This document shows positions 4,706-8,932 of a DNA stretch of 8,932 nt, in pieces. The DNA lies in assembly GCA_021813875.1 (NCBI GenBank), contig JAKAJF010000030.1, positions 1 through 8,932 on the forward strand, given 5' to 3'. The stretch is from a bacterium. GTDB taxonomy: Bacteria; Patescibacteriota; Patescibacteriia; Patescibacteriales; JAKAJF01. Numbering within the stretch: position 1 is the stretch's first letter; the number at the start of each line of letters is the position of its first letter. The notes under the pieces are model-generated. The model saw only the letters and a list, made by a program, of their open reading frames with translations, was not told the origin of the DNA and made no database searches. The position numbers and the translations under genes are program-made.

Positions 4706-5137
4706 TTGGAGGAGAATAAAGAGGAAGGGTCTAAGGGAATAAGGTTCGGCAGGGAGTTTGCGGTCAAGTTTTTCGGCTGCAAGCATCTGCCGGGAAAGCG
4801 GGAGTTGACCGAGATTTTGAAAAAAGCTGCCGTCAAGGTAGGCGCCACCGTCTTGGACGCGAGCGCCATCGGCCACAACTTCTCTCCCCAGGGCACCTCT
4901 GTGGCTCTGGCCGTGTCAGTCTTGCTTCAAGAGTCTCATTACTTCGCTTTCGGCGGGACTCATAGCTGGCCGGAGAAGGGAACGCTGATCCTCAGCTTCT
5001 ATACCTGCGGGCTGGTGGATTCCTTGGAGGCCATCCATATAACGGCCCGCGAACTTGAAGCCGAGCGGGTCGAAGGCTTTATCATCGATTTCGACCATCT
5101 GACCTCGGAATCCATCCATTTCAAGCCGGACATCTGA
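4706..5137 (+). CDS. speD: S-adenosylmethionine decarboxylase-like pyruvoyl enzyme
   Basis: The frame is open from an ATG at 4610, but that start lies in the intergenic hairpin and adds a false membrane segment. A TTG at 4706 sits nine bases after AGGAGG (4691-4696) and gives 143 residues, close to bacterial SpeD length. With that start, SPQGTS is at 60-65 and the self-cleavage pair Glu76-Ser77 (QESH) yields the pyruvoyl group from Ser77. HSWPE begins at His86, and YTCG carries the catalytic Cys101. Between ESH and HSWPE there are four more residues than in canonical ESHLTIHTWPE. SpeD makes decarboxylated SAM for spermidine synthesis, but relatives are known to have become ornithine or arginine decarboxylases, so substrate is open. 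No other polyamine gene is visible. The frame ends at TGA just before a strong terminator. Confidence 0.85.
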   Translation: MEENKEEGSKGIRFGREFAVKFFGCKHLPGKRELTEILKKAAVKVGATVLDASAIGHNFSPQGTSVALAVSVLLQESHYFAFGGTHSWPEKGTLILSFYTCGLVDSLEAIHITARELEAERVEGFIIDFDHLTSESIHFKPDI

Positions 5138-5148
5138 CTGGCTCATTC

Positions 5149-5175
5149 CCGGGCGCGTAAGCGGCCGGTTTTTTT
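5149..5175 (+). terminator. Intrinsic terminator of speD
   Basis: CCGGGCGC (5149-5156) pairs with GCGGCCGG (5161-5168) with one mismatch and loop GTAA, followed by seven T at 5169-5175. Confidence 0.85.
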
Positions 5176-5187
5176 ATGGGAAAAATC

Positions 5188-5214
5188 TTGTTATTTCTTC
5201 TGATGTGATATAAT
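5188..5214 (+). promoter_or_regulatory. Extended -10 promoter of polA
   Basis: A perfect TATAAT at 5209-5214 is preceded by TG at 5206-5207 (TGATATAAT), an extended -10. A -35-like TTGTTA is at 5188-5193 with a short 15-base spacer. Predicted start is near 5221. Confidence 0.7.
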
Positions 5215-5227
5215 ATAGATGCACAAA

Positions 5228-8035
5228 ATGGCCATCAAAAAAGAAAAATTAATGATTATCGACGGCAACGCCTTGATCCATCGGAGCTTCCACGCCCTGC
5301 CGCCGACCATGACCACCAAAAAGGGGGAGATGGTCAATGCCGTCTATGGGTTTACGGCCGTCCTCATCAAGGCGATTCGGGAATTTAAGCCGGAGTTCGT
5401 AGTCCTGACTTTGGATAAGAAGGGCGCCACCTTCAGACATGAGGAATACGCGGAGTACAAGGCCACGCGCGTCAAGGCTCCGGACGAGCTATACGCCCAG
5501 ATCGGATTGGTCAAACAGGTGGCCCAGGCCTTCGCCATCCCCGTCTATGAGAAGACCGGCTTCGAGGCCGACGATTTGATCGGCACCCTTGCCGGCCGGG
5601 TCGATGGCCAGGTGGAGAAGATCATCGTTACCGGCGACCTGGATACGCTCCAGCTCGTCAACGACCATACCAAGGTCTATACCATGAGCCGCGGACTTTC
5701 CGAAAGCGTCGTCTATGATAGGAAGGCGGTCGTGGAAAGGTTCGGCCTGACTCCGGAGCAGATGGTCGACTATAAGGCTTTGCGCGGCGACCCGAGCGAC
5801 AATATCCCGGGGGTCAGGGGCGTCGGCGAAAAGACGGCTTGCGAGCTTTTAAAAGAATTCAAGACTCTGGACGGCATTTATGAGAATCTGGAATCGAAGA
5901 AGATCAAAGATCGGATCAGGGAGCTCCTGCGCGAGCATAGGGCGGAGGCGGAAATGTCCAGGCGGCTCGCGACTATCGATCGGGGGGTGGAGCTTGATTT
6001 CGATCTGGAAACCGCCCGTTTCGGCCGCTTCGACCAGGAACAGCTGGTCAAATTATTCTCCGAGCTGGAATTCAAATCCTTGCTCCCCCGCCTGGCCGAG
6101 CTGAAGGCCGGCGCCTACGAACTGCCGCCGGTTCCGGCCGCGGCCGCTCCGGCCAAGGAGCGATTCAAGGATAAATTCGAACGGGATAGCCAGCTTTTCA
6201 GATATGTTCTGATCGATACTGAAAAAAAATTCGCCTCTTTCCTGGTCGAGCTAAAAAGGCAGCCGGCCTTCGTCTTCGATACCGAGACTTCCGGGTTCGA
6301 TCCGCTCGAAGCGGAGCTCTTGGGCATCAGCTTCTCTTGGAAGAAGGGCGAGGCGTATTACATCGATCTTCAAGAGAAGAAGAACAAGAAACAAGTTCAG
6401 GGCAATCTGTTCGAAGGCGGGAAGACCCTTGATCCGCGAGCGGGCTGGATAGAAAAATTAAGGCCTATCTTCGAAGATGAAAAGATAAAGAAATGCGGCC
6501 ACAATCTGAAGTTCGACATGAAAGCCGTCGGTAGCCGGAATATCGACGTGCGCGGCATCGACTTCGACACCATGGTCGCTTCCTATCTCTTGAATCCCGG
6601 TTCGAGGCAGCATAATCTGGACGGCTTGACCTTTGCCGAGTTCGGTTTCGAAAAGATCAGCGCCGAAGACCTTTTGGGCAAGGGTCGGGAAAAGATCAGC
6701 TTCGCCCTGGTGCCCTTGGAAAAGCTCTATCTTTATTCCTGCGAAGACGCGGATTTCACCTTCAGGCTTGAACAGCGATTAGCTGAGGGCTTGGAAGAAA
6801 ATAAATTAGAGCGGCTCTTTAAGGAGTTGGAGATGCCCCTGGTCTCAGTCTTGGACCGGATGGAGAGGAACGGCATCAAGGTCGACCTTAAATTTTTAAA
6901 ATTCATCAAGCAGAAGACCGACGCCCGTCTGAAGGTGCTTGAGGCCAGGATCAAGAAAGAAGCTGGCCTGGATTTCAATATCAATTCCACTCAGCAGTTG
7001 AGGCGGGTCCTTTTTGAAAAATTGGCCATCCCCATCCACGGCGTTGGGCGCACCAAGACCGGACTTTCGACTTCCGCCGAGGAGCTGGAAAAACTGAAAG
7101 ACGCTCACCCGATCATCCCGTTGATCCAGGAGTACCGGGAATTGAGCAAACTGGCCTCTACTTATATCAACGCCCTGCCCGGATTGATCAACAAGAAGAC
7201 CGGCCGTCTGCACACGAGCTTCAACCAGACGGTCACTGCCACCGGGCGGCTCTCCTCGACCGAACCGAACCTGCAGAATATTCCCATCCGCACCGAGGAA
7301 GGCCGGGAGATCCGGAAAGCTTTTATCGCCGATAAGGGTTATAAATTGGTCAGTCTCGATTACTCGCAGATCGAATTGAGGCTGGCCGCCCATATGTCCG
7401 GCGACGAGAAGATGGTCAAGGCTTTCCGCGACGGCGCGGATATCCATGCCTTGACGGCCGCCGAGATCAACGACGTCGAACCGGAAGAAGTGACCCCGGA
7501 GATGCGCCGGGAAGCCAAAGCCGTCAACTTCGGCATCCTTTACGGGCAGGGCCCGCATGGCCTTTCACAAGGAGCCGGCATCACCTACGCGCGCGCCAAG
7601 GAATTCATCGAAGAATATTTCACTTCCTTTTCCAAAGTCAAAAAGTTTATCGACGATACCATCGAGCAGGCGAGGGAGAGGGGTTTTGTCGAGACGCTCC
7701 TGGGGCGGCGGCGCTATCTGCCGGAGATCAATTCATCGGTCATGCAGGTCAGGAAGGAGGCCGAACGCATGGCCGTCAATACGCCTTTGCAAGGTACGGC
7801 GGCGGACATGATCAAGGCGGCCATGATCAAGGTCGCGGAAATCACCGATCATAAGGTCAAGATGCTTCTGCAGGTTCATGACGAATTAGTCTTTGAGATC
7901 GAGGAGAGAAGCGTCGGCGAGACTGTGCCGAAGATCAAGGAAATCATGGAGAATGTCTTGGAACTCAAGGTGCCTATTGAAGTCGACGCCAAAGTCGGCG
8001 ATAATTGGGGAGAGATGGGTAGGCTGGGAATTTAA
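5228..8035 (+). CDS. polA: DNA polymerase I with 5'-nuclease and intact 3'-5' proofreading
   Basis: A 935-residue full-length PolA for gap filling, Okazaki primer removal and repair. The N-terminal 5' nuclease (about 1-290) shows IIDGNALIHRSFHALPP, FEADDLIG, TGDLDTLQLV and the DNA-binding GDPSDNIPGVRGVGEKTA. The proofreading domain (about 320-520) keeps all metal ligands: D351 and E353 (DTET), D430 (HNLKFD), Y503 and D507 (YSCED). The polymerase domain has TGRLSSTEPNLQNIPIR, motif A DYSQIELR from D711, motif B with R760, K764, F768 and Y772, and motif C QVHDE with D885. Phe768 predicts discrimination against dideoxynucleotides. An ATG at 5219 is in frame, but the promoter predicts a start near 5221, so 5228 is preferred, implying an almost leaderless mRNA; the ATG at 5252 is a further alternative. 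Confidence 0.97.
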   Translation: MAIKKEKLMIIDGNALIHRSFHALPPTMTTKKGEMVNAVYGFTAVLIKAIREFKPEFVVLTLDKKGATFRHEEYAEYKATRVKAPDELYAQIGLVKQVAQAFAIPVYEKTGFEADDLIGTLAGRVDGQVEKIIVTGDLDTLQLVNDHTKVYTMSRGLSESVVYDRKAVVERFGLTPEQMVDYKALRGDPSDNIPGVRGVGEKTACELLKEFKTLDGIYENLESKKIKDRIRELLREHRAEAEMSRRLATIDRGVELDFDLETARFGRFDQEQLVKLFSELEFKSLLPRLAELKAGAYELPPVPAAAAPAKERFKDKFERDSQLFRYVLIDTEKKFASFLVELKRQPAFVFDTETSGFDPLEAELLGISFSWKKGEAYYIDLQEKKNKKQVQGNLFEGGKTLDPRAGWIEKLRPIFEDEKIKKCGHNLKFDMKAVGSRNIDVRGIDFDTMVASYLLNPGSRQHNLDGLTFAEFGFEKISAEDLLGKGREKISFALVPLEKLYLYSCEDADFTFRLEQRLAEGLEENKLERLFKELEMPLVSVLDRMERNGIKVDLKFLKFIKQKTDARLKVLEARIKKEAGLDFNINSTQQLRRVLFEKLAIPIHGVGRTKTGLSTSAEELEKLKDAHPIIPLIQEYRELSKLASTYINALPGLINKKTGRLHTSFNQTVTATGRLSSTEPNLQNIPIRTEEGREIRKAFIADKGYKLVSLDYSQIELRLAAHMSGDEKMVKAFRDGADIHALTAAEINDVEPEEVTPEMRREAKAVNFGILYGQGPHGLSQGAGITYARAKEFIEEYFTSFSKVKKFIDDTIEQARERGFVETLLGRRRYLPEINSSVMQVRKEAERMAVNTPLQGTAADMIKAAMIKVAEITDHKVKMLLQVHDELVFEIEERSVGETVPKIKEIMENVLELKVPIEVDAKVGDNWGEMGRLGI

Positions 8036-8036
8036 A

Positions 8037-8061
8037 AGCCAAGGTCCATCAGACCTTGGCT
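8037..8061 (-). terminator. Hairpin between convergent polA and the small Hfq-like gene
   Basis: AGCCAAGGTC (8037-8046) and GACCTTGGCT (8052-8061) pair perfectly over ten bases. On the minus strand TTTT then AAATT follows, a weak U-tract. On the plus strand no T-run follows. The five-base loop holds the TGA stop (8049-8051) of the small minus-strand gene. Confidence 0.55.
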
Positions 8062-8228
8062 GTGAGTATGTCGGCGCGGTTTATCTCTTTGCCGTTGGTC
8101 AGGATGACGGTGTTATCATCGAAATCCCGGACCTCTACCGTTTCCCCGAGTTCCCGGCCATCCTTAAGGATCAATTCGATCGCCAGGCCCCTGTCCCGGG
8201 ATTTCTTGAGAGCTTTATCTATGCTCAT
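8049..8228 (-). CDS. Small Hfq/LSm-like protein, 59 residues
   Basis: A short gene on the minus strand, translated here by hand: it begins MSIDKALKKSRDRG and ends INRADILTAKV. AAGGAGG (8240-8234) lies five bases before the ATG, one of the best ribosome sites in the window, and a TTGACA promoter lies upstream, so the gene is very likely real. The protein has a short basic helix (about 4-14), then a beta-rich pattern IELILKDGRELGETVEV, FDDNTVILTNG, and KEINRADILTA. This resembles the Sm fold of Hfq: a helix, a DG-x-x-L-x-G turn, a central FD...V-I-L strand and a final short I-x-T strand. RNA binding as a ring is possible but inferred; another small SH3-like barrel would look similar. It is convergent with polA and divergent from murD. 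Confidence 0.75.
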   Translation of the reverse strand: MSIDKALKKSRDRGLAIELILKDGRELGETVEVRDFDDNTVILTNGKEINRADILTAKV

Positions 8229-8264
8229 CTCCGCCTCCTTTTTTAGAAAAATTTATTTTTACTA

Positions 8265-8293
8265 ATATTAATTAAATCTGACTGTCGTGTCAA
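8265..8293 (-). promoter_or_regulatory. Promoter of the small Hfq-like gene
   Basis: On the minus strand a perfect TTGACA (8293-8288), 17 bases, then TAATAT (8270-8265). The -35 overlaps the GTG start of murD on the other strand. A plus-strand -10 candidate for murD, TAATAT at 8263-8268, lies in the same AT-rich stretch. Confidence 0.6.
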
Positions 8294-8932
8294 TAAGGGA
8301 TCTAACCAACAAAAAAATTTGCCTTTTGGGGCTGGGAAGCGAGAATCAGGCCTTTTTGAGATTTTTGCTTTCCAAGGGAATGAATGGCCCAATCACGATC
8401 TGTGACCGCAGGAGCAGAGAAGGATTGGAGGGCGCGATAAAAGAATTTGAAAAACGTAAAAATATCAATTGGCAGTTAGGTGAGAAGATCGGCAAGCGGA
8501 ATTTGGAAGGCTTTGAGGTCCTGCTCCAATCTCCGGGCGGCCCCCTGGACGCTCCCGACGTCAGACGCGCCCTGAAAAAAGGAGCGGTCCTTTCCAGCCC
8601 GATGGAATTGTTCCTTGAATGGTGCCCGTCCAGGAATACCATCGGCGTCACCGGCTCCAAGGGCAAGGGAACAACCTCAAGCCTGATCGCTGCCATCCTG
8701 AAGAAAGGAGGCGAACGGGTCTGGCTCGGCGGCAACATCGGCGTCGCCCCCTTCGGCTTTTTAGGAAAGATCCGGAGGGGCGATTGGGTGGTCCTGGAAT
8801 TATCGAGCTTTCAGCTGGAGAATCTGAAGACAAGCCCGCGTGTCGCCGTCATCACCAATTTTTACAAAGAGCATCTGTCGCCGGCCGATCCCGACAACCC
8901 CAATTATCACAAGAGCTTGAAAGTTTATTGGA
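8287..8932 (+). CDS. murD: UDP-N-acetylmuramoyl-L-alanine--D-glutamate ligase, N-terminal part
   Basis: The frame stays open to the window end; 215 residues are present, about half of a Mur ligase. MurD adds D-glutamate to UDP-MurNAc-L-Ala in the cytoplasm, using ATP, in peptidoglycan precursor synthesis. The N-terminal Rossmann-like domain starts KKICLLGLGSENQAFLRFL. The central ATPase domain has the P-loop GVTGSKGKGTT at 120-130, then GGNIG at 148-152, the MurD-typical ELSSFQLE at 171-178 and TNFYKEHL at 190-197. GTG at 8287 is the only reasonable start: the frame opens after a stop at 8269-8271, no ATG lies before residue 32, and no ribosome site is seen. Its start overlaps the divergent promoter of the small gene. 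A folylpolyglutamate synthase would share the P-loop but not ELSSFQLE. Confidence 0.9.
   Translation, partial: MSIRDLTNKKICLLGLGSENQAFLRFLLSKGMNGPITICDRRSREGLEGAIKEFEKRKNINWQLGEKIGKRNLEGFEVLLQSPGGPLDAPDVRRALKKGAVLSSPMELFLEWCPSRNTIGVTGSKGKGTTSSLIAAILKKGGERVWLGGNIGVAPFGFLGKIRRGDWVVLELSSFQLENLKTSPRVAVITNFYKEHLSPADPDNPNYHKSLKVYW

Noticed and set aside
6896..7558. 220-residue open frame antisense to polA
   Set aside because: Composition is that of an antisense frame of a conserved gene; the plus strand there encodes polymerase motifs A and B.
8346..8833. Minus-strand frames opposite murD
   Set aside because: Shadows of the plus-strand murD frame, which has the P-loop and ELSSFQLE motif.
1..8932. 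CRISPR arrays, insertion sequences, attachment sites or a replication origin
   Set aside because: No regularly spaced repeats, transposase motifs, terminal inverted repeats or DnaA-box clusters were seen.

Overview
The window looks like a chromosomal piece from a member of the Candidate Phyla Radiation (Patescibacteria, Parcubacteria-like). This is an inference from the gene set: a tandem run of small two-helix secreted proteins of the CPR-type T4SS-pilin (VirB2/TrbC-like) family, a secreted 3D-domain protein, a DksA/TraR zinc-finger gene followed by lspA, and a MurD with a TGSKGKGTT P-loop. TGA is used as a stop (speD and the small gene at 8049-8228), so the TGA-to-glycine code of Gracilibacteria/Absconditabacteria does not apply.

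Layout. 34-2142 (minus): five consecutive pilin-like genes. The last four are packed with 0-3 base gaps; the first is separated from them by a 100-base spacer full of competing hairpins. 2143-2426: divergent control region with a promoter for the pilin operon on minus, a candidate promoter on plus, and a long bidirectional hairpin. 2427-3002 (plus): secreted 3D-domain protein, then an intrinsic terminator. 3099-3173: tRNA-Cys with encoded CCA. 3174-3777: no gene for protein, but a promoter at 3298-3326, a densely foldable stretch and a strong terminator at 3639-3664, which together look like an unidentified structured RNA of about 330 nt. 3778-4589: dksA/traR-like gene and lspA under a near-consensus promoter. 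4576-5175: an S-adenosylmethionine decarboxylase-like gene (speD) that seems to start at a TTG codon behind a leader hairpin, ending in an intrinsic terminator. 5228-8035: full-length DNA polymerase I with 5'-nuclease, intact proofreading and polymerase domains. 8049-8228 (minus): a 59-residue gene with an excellent ribosome binding site and an Hfq/LSm-like sequence, convergent with polA. 8287-end (plus): 5' part of murD, divergent from the small gene and cut by the window edge.

How the genes fit together. The pilin operon, the 3D-domain protein, LspA and MurD all concern the cell envelope or a surface appendage. DksA-like, PolA, tRNA-Cys, the candidate ncRNA and the candidate Hfq-like protein concern information processing. 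The most interesting items are the unidentified structured RNA, the Hfq/LSm-like small gene, the active-site insertion in the SpeD homologue, and the mutually exclusive hairpins inside the pilin operon. All family names come from motif recognition by eye; no database search was possible.
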